From: Oceanicola sp. 22II-s10i
GTDB taxonomy: Bacteria > Pseudomonadota > Alphaproteobacteria > Rhodobacterales > Rhodobacteraceae
Assembly: GCF_002210105.1 (NCBI RefSeq)
Contig: NZ_AQQU01000009.1
Coordinates: forward strand, 105,847-169,846
Length of the DNA: 64,000 nt
Direction of reading: 5' to 3'
The position numbers and the translations under genes were made by a program. Shown here piece by piece: positions 26,008-34,013 of the stretch (positions within the stretch are counted from its first letter, which is position 1; every line of letters begins with the position of its first letter). Under the pieces are notes generated by a model. It had not been told where the DNA came from. It did no database searches and saw only the letters and a list, made by a program, of their open reading frames with translations.

Positions 26008-26407
26008 AGTGAAGAAACATCCCTTCGTTTCCGTCGCTGACCACGGTCAGGCAGCCCCCGGTTGAAACCGGCGGTCTCCCCCCTTAGATCGCGGAGCGCG
26101 ACGTATTTGTTTGCGTCCGTGCGGTGGTGGGGCTGGCTGTAACTCGTCCCGCCACCGCAGTCCTTACGCGCCCTGCTGGCGCCGCCATACCTGAGCGGCT
26201 TTGCGAATTGGGGGGAACGGATCACCCGCCTGCGATGCTTTACGCGGTCGTAAACCGGGGCGATCTGCACATTTATCAGGCAGAGATTCGGCCAAATGCC
26301 CGCCATTTATGCGGCCAAGGTAACGCCACGTCACATTCGGCGGCGGAAATGCCGCTTGTGGCAACAGATGAGTCGGGAATGGAAACAGGCCGACCGGCCC
26401 GCCGCGC
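26008..26407. other. 400-bp non-coding leader upstream of urtA
   Basis: No convincing gene is present; short open frames here have non-coding composition. It should contain the urtA promoter (minus strand) and the 3' end of the Anbu transcript. I see a palindrome CCGGTT-GA-AACCGG at 26058-26071, about 50 bp upstream of the urtA ATG, suitable as an operator or leader hairpin. I found no clear sigma-54 (-24/-12) match by eye. Confidence 0.5.
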
Positions 26408-27151
26408 TCAGGCGGTGGCGGGCATTTCGAACTCGGGCAGCGCGGCGAATGCGTCGCGCAGGGCGCCGCCCCAGCCGTTCGACACGATCTCGAAATAGGG
26501 ATCGTCGCGTTCGATCCGGCCCATGCGGCCTGTCTTGCAGCTGTCCTTTTCGTAGACGTGCCAGTCCAGCGGCAGCGCCACCGAGAGGTTCGCCTTGATC
26601 GTGCTGTCGAAGGACACGAGCAGCAGCTTGATCGCCTCTTCGAACGACATCTGCCGATCGTAGGCGCGGATCATGATCGGGCGGCCGTACTTCGTCTCGC
26701 CGATCTGGAAGAAGGGCGTGTCGTCGCTGGCCTCGATGAAGTTGCCCTCGGGATAGACGAGGTAGAGCCGCGGCTCGCCGCCGTGGATCTGGCCGCCGAC
26801 GATCAGCGTCGCGCCAAAGGTGCCGGATGCCTGCTGGCCGTTCTGGGCGTGTTCCTCGATCACTTCCTTCAGCGTCGCGCCGACAAGCCGGGCGACCTGG
26901 AACATCGATTCGCAGCGCAGGATGTCCGGGGCCCGGTCGGAAGGATGCTTGGAGCGTTCCTGAAGCAGCGAAATCACCGCCTGCGTGGTCGCGAGGTTGC
27001 CCGAAGTCATGACCGTGATCGAGCGGTCGCCGGGCTGTTCGAAGGTGAACATCTTGCGAAACGTGGAAATATTGTCGACGCCCGAGTTCGTCCGGGTGTC
27101 CGACATGAACACGATACCGCGATCCAGCTGGATCCCCACGCAATACGTCAT
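26408..27151 (-). CDS. Anbu proteasome-like peptidase
   Basis: A 247-residue Ntn-hydrolase of the Anbu (ancestral beta-subunit) family, related to HslV and the 20S beta subunit. The start at 27151 gives MTYCVGIQLDRG, so Met removal exposes the nucleophile Thr1. Asp17 (SDTRTN) and Lys32 (FRKM) sit where proteasome subunits have their catalytic Asp17/Lys33. The SGNLATTQAV segment is typical of Anbu. Family members assemble into open spiral or ring oligomers without a known ATPase unfoldase; substrate is unknown. It is the last gene of the minus-strand arm, 42 bp after the transglutaminase gene. Confidence 0.9.
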   Translation of the reverse strand: MTYCVGIQLDRGIVFMSDTRTNSGVDNISTFRKMFTFEQPGDRSITVMTSGNLATTQAVISLLQERSKHPSDRAPDILRCESMFQVARLVGATLKEVIEEHAQNGQQASGTFGATLIVGGQIHGGEPRLYLVYPEGNFIEASDDTPFFQIGETKYGRPIMIRAYDRQMSFEEAIKLLLVSFDSTIKANLSVALPLDWHVYEKDSCKTGRMGRIERDDPYFEIVSNGWGGALRDAFAALPEFEMPATA

Positions 27152-27193
27152 CCGGACGTTCCCCAAACGCTCACAGGTTAAGACCGGCGAAGT

Positions 27194-27994
27194 CTATTGC
27201 TGAACCTGAAGGGAAACGCAAAGCTCTTCTTTCGCCTCGCCCTGCCAGATGCCGTGGACTGGTGCCGCATCAGCATAGTCGCGCCCGATGGCCACGCGCA
27301 CATAGCGGTCGTCGGGGCACATCGCGTTCGACACGTCGAAGCCGACCCAGCCCAGACCGTCCACCCAGACCTCGCACCAGGCGTGGCTGGCTTCCTGCGT
27401 ATCGACGCCGTCCATCATCAGGTAGCCCGAAACATAGCGCGCGGGCCGGTTCAGATGCCGCGCGGCGGAGATCATGACATGCGCGTGGTCCTGACAGACC
27501 CCCGTGCCCGCCGTCACCGCCTCTTCGGCCGTGGTCGATGCGCCCGTCGTGCCCTTTTCATAGGCCACGGCCTCGGCCACGGCGGCGGACAGCGCATGCA
27601 TGGCGCTGAGCTGGTTCTCGGCCAGATCCTTTTCGACCGATTTGGCCAGCTTGCGGATCTGCGCACCCGGCGTGGTCGCGGGCGTCTTGTGCAGGAACAG
27701 CCACAGGGGGGCAAAGCTCTTGCCCATGCCGATCACGCCGGCGCGGTCTTCGACCTCGACCTCGCCTTCGCTGACGATCTCCAGCCGTTCGGCATCCTCC
27801 ATCAGGACCAGATCGACATGGTTCCGGAATTCGTCGTCAAAGGTGCACTGCTTGGACCCGCCCGTGATGGTCGAGTTCCACGACAGCACCTTCTGGCCGA
27901 CCGCGTCGCGCGGAGTCAGTCGGACCTGCTGCAACGCGTAATGCACCGGCCGGTCATAGGTGTAGACGGTCTTGTGAGATATTCTGAGCCGCAT
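27194..27994 (-). CDS. transglutaminase-like cysteine protease (left arm)
   Basis: A 266-residue protein with a bacterial transglutaminase N-terminal beta-domain (ISHKTVYTYDRPVHYALQQV, residues 5-24) and a transglutaminase/protease core. The catalytic triad is visible as Cys167 (TGVCQDHAH), His204 (SHAWCEVW) and Asp220 (GWVGFDVSN). No signal peptide, so cytoplasmic. In this family such domains usually hydrolyse, rather than form, isopeptide or amide bonds. It lies 26 bp after the alpha-E gene and upstream of Anbu, the conserved Anbu-cluster order. Confidence 0.9.
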   Translation of the reverse strand: MRLRISHKTVYTYDRPVHYALQQVRLTPRDAVGQKVLSWNSTITGGSKQCTFDDEFRNHVDLVLMEDAERLEIVSEGEVEVEDRAGVIGMGKSFAPLWLFLHKTPATTPGAQIRKLAKSVEKDLAENQLSAMHALSAAVAEAVAYEKGTTGASTTAEEAVTAGTGVCQDHAHVMISAARHLNRPARYVSGYLMMDGVDTQEASHAWCEVWVDGLGWVGFDVSNAMCPDDRYVRVAIGRDYADAAPVHGIWQGEAKEELCVSLQVQQ

Positions 27995-28020
27995 GTCACT
28001 TCCCCCCGATTTCCCCGGCC

Positions 28021-28968
28021 TCAGCCGTAGAACCGGAAATCTTCCTGTATCTGGCTTGCCAGACGCGCGGTGTCGCTGATCCTGTTTTCAAGGAATTCGT
28101 GCAGGCCTTCCTCGAACACCGTCTCGATCTGCCGGTTGTCGATCTTGGCGTAGATTTCCTGCGCCAGGTCGAGGCTGGGCAACCCGCCGACGTGTTTCTG
28201 CGCCAGGTAGCCCAGGTTGCCCGTCAGCTTCGAATAGCAGAACGCCAGCGACCGCGGCATCCGCTTGTCGAGGATCAGGAACTGCGCTATCGCCATCGGC
28301 GTCGTCTCGGCCTCGTTCAGCCAGCGGAACGACCGGAACGCGCTGACAGACCGCAGGATCGTTTCCCACTGCGCGTTGTCCATGCTGGAGCCGACGAAGG
28401 CGGCGGACGGCAGCAGGACGTAATACTTCACGTCGAGGATGCGGGCCGTGTTGTCCGCCCGTTCCACGAAGGTGCCGATGCGGGCGAAATCGAAGATCTC
28501 GTTGCGCAGCATCGTGCCGTGCAGCGCCCCGCGCACGAGGCTGGAATGCTGACGGATCGAGGTCAGCACATCGCCGAGGTTCTTGACCGTCACGGGCCGG
28601 GCCAGCGCGGTCTTCATCGCCATCCAGGATTCGTTCGTGGCCTCCCACACGTCCGAGGACAGCGCCGTCCGGACCATCCGCGCGTTCGACCGCGCGGCTT
28701 CGATCACCGACATGACCGAGGACGGGTTATCCTTGTCGCGCAGCAGGAAGTTGATCACATGCCCCTGCTCGAACGTGTCATATTTCTGAAGGTACAGCTC
28801 GCGCACACCGGCGGTGGTCACGATGCTCTCCCATTCGCTTTCGGCGGTTTCCGAGCCGGTCAGCGCGATGCGGAACCCGGTGTCGAGAAGGCGCGCGGTG
28901 TTCTCGCTCCGCTCAAGGTAGCGGAACATCCAGAACAGGCCACCTGCGGTGCGTCCAAGCATAGGCAT
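28021..28968 (-). CDS. alpha-E domain-containing protein
   Basis: A 315-residue, all-helical protein. The N-terminal motif GGLFWMFRYLERSENTARLLD (residues about 8-28) with its conserved ERxENTAR core defines the alpha-E domain. The function is unknown; the domain always occurs beside or fused to circularly permuted ATP-grasp proteins, suggesting a partner or regulatory subunit. The start (MPMLGRT) overlaps the ATP-grasp stop in a TGATG arrangement, so the two are co-translated and likely stoichiometric. Confidence 0.88.
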   Translation of the reverse strand: MPMLGRTAGGLFWMFRYLERSENTARLLDTGFRIALTGSETAESEWESIVTTAGVRELYLQKYDTFEQGHVINFLLRDKDNPSSVMSVIEAARSNARMVRTALSSDVWEATNESWMAMKTALARPVTVKNLGDVLTSIRQHSSLVRGALHGTMLRNEIFDFARIGTFVERADNTARILDVKYYVLLPSAAFVGSSMDNAQWETILRSVSAFRSFRWLNEAETTPMAIAQFLILDKRMPRSLAFCYSKLTGNLGYLAQKHVGGLPSLDLAQEIYAKIDNRQIETVFEEGLHEFLENRISDTARLASQIQEDFRFYG

Positions 28969-30395
28969 CAGTCCCCCAGCACCCAGGTGTCTTTCGTCCC
29001 GCCGCCCTGCGACGAGTTCACGACCAGCGATCCTTCCTTCAGCGCGACGCGGGTCAGGCCGCCTGCGGTGATGAAGATGGATTTCGGGCTGACCAGCACG
29101 AAGGGCCTCAGGTCCACGTGTCGCGGCGCGAGTCCGGACTTGGTCATGATCGGCACCGTCGACAGCGCCAGCGTCGGCTGGGCGATGTAGTTCGCGGGCT
29201 TGGCGCGCAGCTTGGCCTCGAACTCCGCCAGTTCCTTCTTGGACGCGGCGGGGCCGACCAGCATGCCGTAGCCGCCGGAGCCGTGGACTTCCTTGACCAC
29301 CAGTTCGGCCAGATGCTCCAGCACGTAGGACAGGCTGTCCGGCTCTGAACAGCGCCATGTCGGCACGTTCTGCAGGATCGCCTTTTCGCCGGTGTAGAAC
29401 TCAACGATATCAGGCATGTAGGAATACAGCGCCTTGTCGTCCGCGATCCCCGTCCCCGGCGCGTTGGCGATGGTGATATTGCCCGCACGGTAGACGTCGA
29501 GGATGCCCGGCACGCCCAGCAGGCTGTCGGGATTGAAGTTCAGCGGATCGAGATAGGCGTCGTCCACCCGGCGATAGATCACGTCGATCGGCTTGTAGCC
29601 CCGGATCGTGCGCATCGCGACGCGGCCGTCGACGATCTTGAGATCGCCCGCCTCCACCAGTTCCGCGCCCATCTGGTCGGCTAGGAAGCTGTGTTCGAAA
29701 TAGGCCGAGTTGTGCAGGCCCGGCGTCAGCACGGCGAGGCAGGGCTTGGACCCGTTGAACCCCGGCGGCGCGGCTTCGGACAGGGACCGGCGCAGTTCCA
29801 TCGGGTAGTTCGACACCGGACGCACCCGCATCTGGGTGAACAGCTCCGGGAACATCTGCAGCATCGTCTCGCGGTTTTCCAGCATGTAGCTGACGCCCGA
29901 CGGCGTGCGGCAGTTGTCCTCCAGCACGTAGAACTCGTTCTCGCCCGTGCGGACGAGGTCGGTGCCGACGATGTGGGTATAGACCCCGCCCGGCGGCTGC
30001 ACGCCGATCATCTGCGGCAGGAAGGCCTCGTTGTTGGCGATGATCTCGGCCGGGATGCGCCCGGCCTTCAGGATCTCCTGCCGGTGGTAGATGTCGTTCA
30101 GGAAGGCGTTGATCGCACGGACCCGCTGTTCGATCCCCTTCTCCAGCTGCCGCCATTCCTGCGCCGCTATGATGCGGGGCACGATGTCGAAGGGGATCAG
30201 CCGTTCGTCCGCCTCCTGCTGGCCGTAGACGTTGAAGGTAATCCCGATCTTCCGGAAAAACGCCTCTGCCTCGCTGGATTTCTTGAGCAGTGTCTTGGGA
30301 TCCTCGCCGGCGAACCAGTCGGCATATGCCGCATAGGGTGCCCGCGCCGCATCCCCGGCACCGGTCATCTCGTTGAAGAATCGTTCGTTTGTCAT
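28968..30395 (-). CDS. circularly permuted ATP-grasp protein (left arm)
   Basis: A 475-residue protein of the circularly permuted ATP-grasp type 2 family, predicted to join a carboxylate to an amine through an acyl-phosphate. Visible are FYVLEDNCRTPSGVSYMLE, ILTPGLH-like AVLTPGLHNSAYFEHSFLA, and LVVKEVHGSGGYGM (Lys about 368 followed by a Gly-rich loop, as expected for ATP phosphate binding). The C-terminus ends near SSQGGGTKDTWVLGD. ATG at 30395 follows AGGGTGGA; a longer frame upstream is rejected as lacking support. First gene of the minus-strand arm. Confidence 0.9.
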   Translation of the reverse strand: MTNERFFNEMTGAGDAARAPYAAYADWFAGEDPKTLLKKSSEAEAFFRKIGITFNVYGQQEADERLIPFDIVPRIIAAQEWRQLEKGIEQRVRAINAFLNDIYHRQEILKAGRIPAEIIANNEAFLPQMIGVQPPGGVYTHIVGTDLVRTGENEFYVLEDNCRTPSGVSYMLENRETMLQMFPELFTQMRVRPVSNYPMELRRSLSEAAPPGFNGSKPCLAVLTPGLHNSAYFEHSFLADQMGAELVEAGDLKIVDGRVAMRTIRGYKPIDVIYRRVDDAYLDPLNFNPDSLLGVPGILDVYRAGNITIANAPGTGIADDKALYSYMPDIVEFYTGEKAILQNVPTWRCSEPDSLSYVLEHLAELVVKEVHGSGGYGMLVGPAASKKELAEFEAKLRAKPANYIAQPTLALSTVPIMTKSGLAPRHVDLRPFVLVSPKSIFITAGGLTRVALKEGSLVVNSSQGGGTKDTWVLGD

Positions 30396-30665
30396 TCCAC
30401 CCTGCGGATTGTTGGGCACCGCCCCCTTATTCACATAGCCGGGCCGGGGGCCGTGGCCAGCGAGAGCTTGAGCGCCTTGCAAGCAGTTGCCTTGATGTTG
30501 CTCAAATCCTTTCAATCAGACAACCCTGACCATGAAAAACCTGCGGAACCGCCCATTAATCAGGCAGATGCCTGCCGTGCCTTCGGCCTCCTTCGGGCCG
30601 CAAAGCTTGTTATGCGGGGCACGGAATGTCATTGAATACGGACGCTTCCTTACAGACGAAGACCC
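30396..30665. promoter_or_regulatory. divergent promoter region of the two Anbu-cluster arms
   Basis: This 270-bp region separates the minus-strand ATP-grasp gene from the plus-strand DUF2126 gene and must hold both promoters. It contains a perfect palindrome CAGGCA-GA-TGCCTG at 30561-30574 and is locally less GC-rich (for instance TTATTCACATAG and CCTTTCAATCAG). No coding frame in it is convincing. Confidence 0.45.
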
Positions 30666-33600
30666 ATGGCGATTCACGCAGCTATCCATCACCTGACCCA
30701 CTACAAGTACGACCGTCCCGTGACGCTCGGCCCGCAGATCATCCGCCTGCGGCCTGCGCCGCACTCGCGGACACGGGTGATCAGCCACTCGCTCAAGGTC
30801 GGGCCGGAACCGCATTTCGTGAACCACCAGCAGGACCCCTACGGCAACTGGCTGGCGCGCTTCGTCTTTCCCGAACCGGTCAGGGAATTCCGGATCGAGG
30901 TCGACCTCGTCGCGGACATGTCGGTCTACAACCCGTTCGACTTCTTCGTCGAGGAACACGCCGAGGAATGGCCCTTCGACTATCCTGCCGACCTGCGCGA
31001 GGATCTGTCGATCTACCGCACGCCCGAACCGCTGACGCCCGCGCTGGAACGCTTCATGGCGACCCTGCCGCGCGACCAGAAGCGGACGGTGGATTTCCTC
31101 GTCTCGCTGAACATGCATGTCGCGAACCACGTCAACTACGTGATCCGCATGGAACCCGGCGTGCAGACGCCGGACGAGACGCTGGAACGCGTCTCGGGCT
31201 CGTGCCGCGACTCGTCGTGGCTGCTGGTCCAGATCCTGCGCAACCTCGGCTTCGCCGCGCGCTTCGTGTCGGGCTACCTGATCCAGCTGAAGCCCGATCT
31301 CGTGTCGCTCGACGGCCCGCCGGGCACCGATCACGACTTCACCGATCTGCACGCATGGGTCGAGGTCTATATCCCCGGCGCGGGCTGGATCGGTTTCGAT
31401 CCGACCTCGGGCCTCCTGGCGGGTGAAAGCCACATCCCGCTGGCCGCGACGCCCCACTACCGCAATGCCGCCCCGATCGCCGGCATGGCATCCTATGCCG
31501 AGGTCGATTTCTCGTTCGACATGAAGGTCACGCGGGTCAGCGAGCATCCCCGGATCACCAAGCCGTTCTCGGACGAGGCATGGGACCGGCTGAACGTGCT
31601 GGGCCGCAAGGTGGACGAGAGCCTGGCCAAGGGCGACGTGCGCCTGACGATGGGGGGCGAGCCGACCTTCGTGTCCATCGACGATTTCGAGTCGGCGGAA
31701 TGGAACACCGCCGCCGTCGGTCCGATGAAACGCGGGCTGGCCGACCAGATGATCCGCCGCCTGCGCGAACGCTTCGCGCCCGGCGGCTTCCTGCACTACG
31801 GGCAGGGCAAGTGGTATCCGGGCGAGACGCTGCCGCGCTGGACCTTCTCGCTCTACTGGCGCCGCGACGGCAAGCCGATCTGGTCCGACGCCGACCTCGT
31901 CGCGACCGAGGACGCGCAGACCGGCGCGGGCCCGAAAGAGGCCGAGGCGCTGATGGCCGAGATCGCCGAGGACCTCGGCGTCGGGGCGGAATACGTGAAC
32001 CCGGCCTACGAGGATCCGGCGGAATGGCTGCTGAAGGAAGCCAACCTGCCCGAGAACGTCACGCCCGAGAATTCCAAGCTAAAAGACCCCGAGGAACGTC
32101 ACCGCATGGCCCGCGTCTTTGAACGTGGCCTGACCGAACCCTCGGGCTTCATCCTGCCGATACAGGCCTGGCAGTCCAAGGCATCCGGCCGCCGCTGGCG
32201 GTCCGAGAAGTGGAAACTGCGGCGCGGCAAGATCTTCCTCGTGCCCGGCGACAGCCCGGTCGGCTATCGCCTGCCGCTCGGTACGCTGCCCTACGTGCCG
32301 CCCGCGCAGTATCCCTACACCTACATCGTCGACCCCACCGTCGAACGCGGCCCCCTGCCCGACTACCACGACGAAGAGGGCATGCCGGAGACGACCAAGG
32401 AACGCGAACAGCCTGTCAGCCGGCCGAAACCGGCGGGCGACGTGCAGGACGTGATCGAACAGGAGATCACCGAGATGGGCGGCGCGGTGCGCACCGCCCT
32501 GTCGATCGAACCCCGCGACGGCCGTCTCTGCGTCTTCATGCCCCCGGTCGAGGCGCTGGAGGATTACCTCGACCTGATCGCCGCCGCAGAACGCGCGGCC
32601 AAGAAGCTCGGCCTGCCGGTCCATATCGAAGGCTACGCCCCGCCCCACGATCCGCGCATGAACGTCATCCGCGTCGCCCCCGATCCGGGCGTGATCGAGG
32701 TGAACATCCACCCGGCGCATTCGTGGGAGGAATGCGTCGCGACCACGCAAGCCGTCTACGAGGAAGCGCGCCAGTGCCGCCTCGGCGCCGACAAGTTCAT
32801 GATCGACGGGCGCCACACCGGCACCGGCGGCGGCAACCACGTCGTCGTGGGCGGCGAGACGCCGAACGATTCGCCCTTCCTGCGCCGCCCGGATCTGCTG
32901 CGTTCGCTGATCCTCTACTGGCTGCGGCACCCCTCCCTCAGCTACCTGTTCTCGGGCCTGTTCATCGGCCCGACGTCGCAGGCGCCCCGCATCGACGAGG
33001 CCCGCCACGACACGCTCTACGAGCTGGAGATGGCGCTGGCGCAGGTCCCCGATCCGGGCGACGACTACCCGCAGCCGCTGCCGTGGCTGGTCGACCGGCT
33101 GTTCCGCAACATGCTGACCGACGTCACCGGCAACACCCACCGGGCCGAGATCTGCATCGACAAGATGTATTCCCCCGACGGCCCGACCGGCCGCCTCGGC
33201 CTGATCGAGTTCCGCGGCTTCGAAATGCCGCCCGACGCCAAGATGAGCCTCGCCCAGCAGGTGCTGATCCGCGCGATCATCGCCCGGCTCTGGCACAACC
33301 CGATCAAGGGCAAGCCGGTCCGCTGGGGCACCGTGCTGCACGACCGCTTCATGCTGCCGCATTTCGTGTGGGAGGATTTCAAGGACGTCCTGCGCGACCT
33401 CAACGACCACGGCTTCGAGGTCGAGCCGGAATGGTTCGTCGCCCAGCAGGAATTCCGCTTCCCGTTCTGCGGCGAAGTCACCTACGAGGGCGTGCACCTC
33501 GAACTGCGGCAGGCGCTGGAGCCCTGGCACGTGCTGGGTGAAACCGGCGCGATCGGCGGCACCGTGCGCTATACCGACAGCTCGGTCGAGCGGCTGCAGG

Positions 33601-34007
33601 CCAAGGTCACGACGATCCATCCGGGCCGGTATGCGCTGCACTGCAACGGCCGCAAGGTCCCCCTGACCGCCACTGGTACCACCGGCGATTACGTCGGCGG
33701 CATCCGCTACAAGGCGTGGCAACCGCCCGAGGCGCTGCACCCGGTCCTGCCGGTCAACGCGCCGCTGCATTTCGACGTCTACGACACCTGGACGGGCCGC
33801 GCGCTCGGCGGCTGCACCTATCACGTCGCGCATCCGGGCGGGCGCAACTACGACACCTTCCCCGTCAACGGCAACGAGGCCGAGGCGCGGCGTCTGGCGC
33901 GGTTCGAACCGATGGGCCACGTGCCCGGCGCGTATTTCCCCGCCCCCGACGAAGGCCATCCGGAGTTTCCGACCACCCTCGACCTGCGAAGATCCCCCGG
34001 CGTGTGA
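30666..34007 (+). CDS. transglutaminase-DUF2126 putative amidoligase
   Basis: A 1113-residue fusion. Residues 1-80 are the transglutaminase N-terminal domain ([20 protein letters not shown]). The protease/transglutaminase core follows with Cys180 (SGSCRDSSW), His229 (LHAWVEVY) and Asp245 (WIGFDPTSG). From about residue 300 to the end is DUF2126, a predicted amidoligase domain, with [34 protein letters not shown] and [14 protein letters not shown]. One polypeptide thus combines a bond-making and a bond-breaking module. It is the first gene of the plus-strand arm, separated from the next by 6 bp. Confidence 0.9.
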   Translation: MAIHAAIHHLTHYKYDRPVTLGPQIIRLRPAPHSRTRVISHSLKVGPEPHFVNHQQDPYGNWLARFVFPEPVREFRIEVDLVADMSVYNPFDFFVEEHAEEWPFDYPADLREDLSIYRTPEPLTPALERFMATLPRDQKRTVDFLVSLNMHVANHVNYVIRMEPGVQTPDETLERVSGSCRDSSWLLVQILRNLGFAARFVSGYLIQLKPDLVSLDGPPGTDHDFTDLHAWVEVYIPGAGWIGFDPTSGLLAGESHIPLAATPHYRNAAPIAGMASYAEVDFSFDMKVTRVSEHPRITKPFSDEAWDRLNVLGRKVDESLAKGDVRLTMGGEPTFVSIDDFESAEWNTAAVGPMKRGLADQMIRRLRERFAPGGFLHYGQGKWYPGETLPRWTFSLYWRRDGKPIWSDADLVATEDAQTGAGPKEAEALMAEIAEDLGVGAEYVNPAYEDPAEWLLKEANLPENVTPENSKLKDPEERHRMARVFERGLTEPSGFILPIQAWQSKASGRRWRSEKWKLRRGKIFLVPGDSPVGYRLPLGTLPYVPPAQYPYTYIVDPTVERGPLPDYHDEEGMPETTKEREQPVSRPKPAGDVQDVIEQEITEMGGAVRTALSIEPRDGRLCVFMPPVEALEDYLDLIAAAERAAKKLGLPVHIEGYAPPHDPRMNVIRVAPDPGVIEVNIHPAHSWEECVATTQAVYEEARQCRLGADKFMIDGRHTGTGGGNHVVVGGETPNDSPFLRRPDLLRSLILYWLRHPSLSYLFSGLFIGPTSQAPRIDEARHDTLYELEMALAQVPDPGDDYPQPLPWLVDRLFRNMLTDVTGNTHRAEICIDKMYSPDGPTGRLGLIEFRGFEMPPDAKMSLAQQVLIRAIIARLWHNPIKGKPVRWGTVLHDRFMLPHFVWEDFKDVLRDLNDHGFEVEPEWFVAQQEFRFPFCGEVTYEGVHLELRQALEPWHVLGETGAIGGTVRYTDSSVERLQAKVTTIHPGRYALHCNGRKVPLTATGTTGDYVGGIRYKAWQPPEALHPVLPVNAPLHFDVYDTWTGRALGGCTYHVAHPGGRNYDTFPVNGNEAEARRLARFEPMGHVPGAYFPAPDEGHPEFPTTLDLRRSPGV

Positions 34008-34013
34008 CCTTCG

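Noticed and set aside
23467..26040. 857-codon plus-strand open frame
   Set aside because: Antisense to urtA and urtB; its composition is His/Gly/Asp-rich nonsense and no family motif is present.
25992..26306. 104-codon minus-strand frame upstream of urtA
   Set aside because: Arg/Cys-rich random-looking composition, no ribosome-binding site I trust, and it overlaps the urtA start and its presumed promoter.
26008..26407. Sigma-54 promoter for nitrogen-controlled urtA
   Set aside because: I looked on the minus strand for TGGCAC-N5-TTGC and found no acceptable match; a motif scan with a position matrix would settle this.
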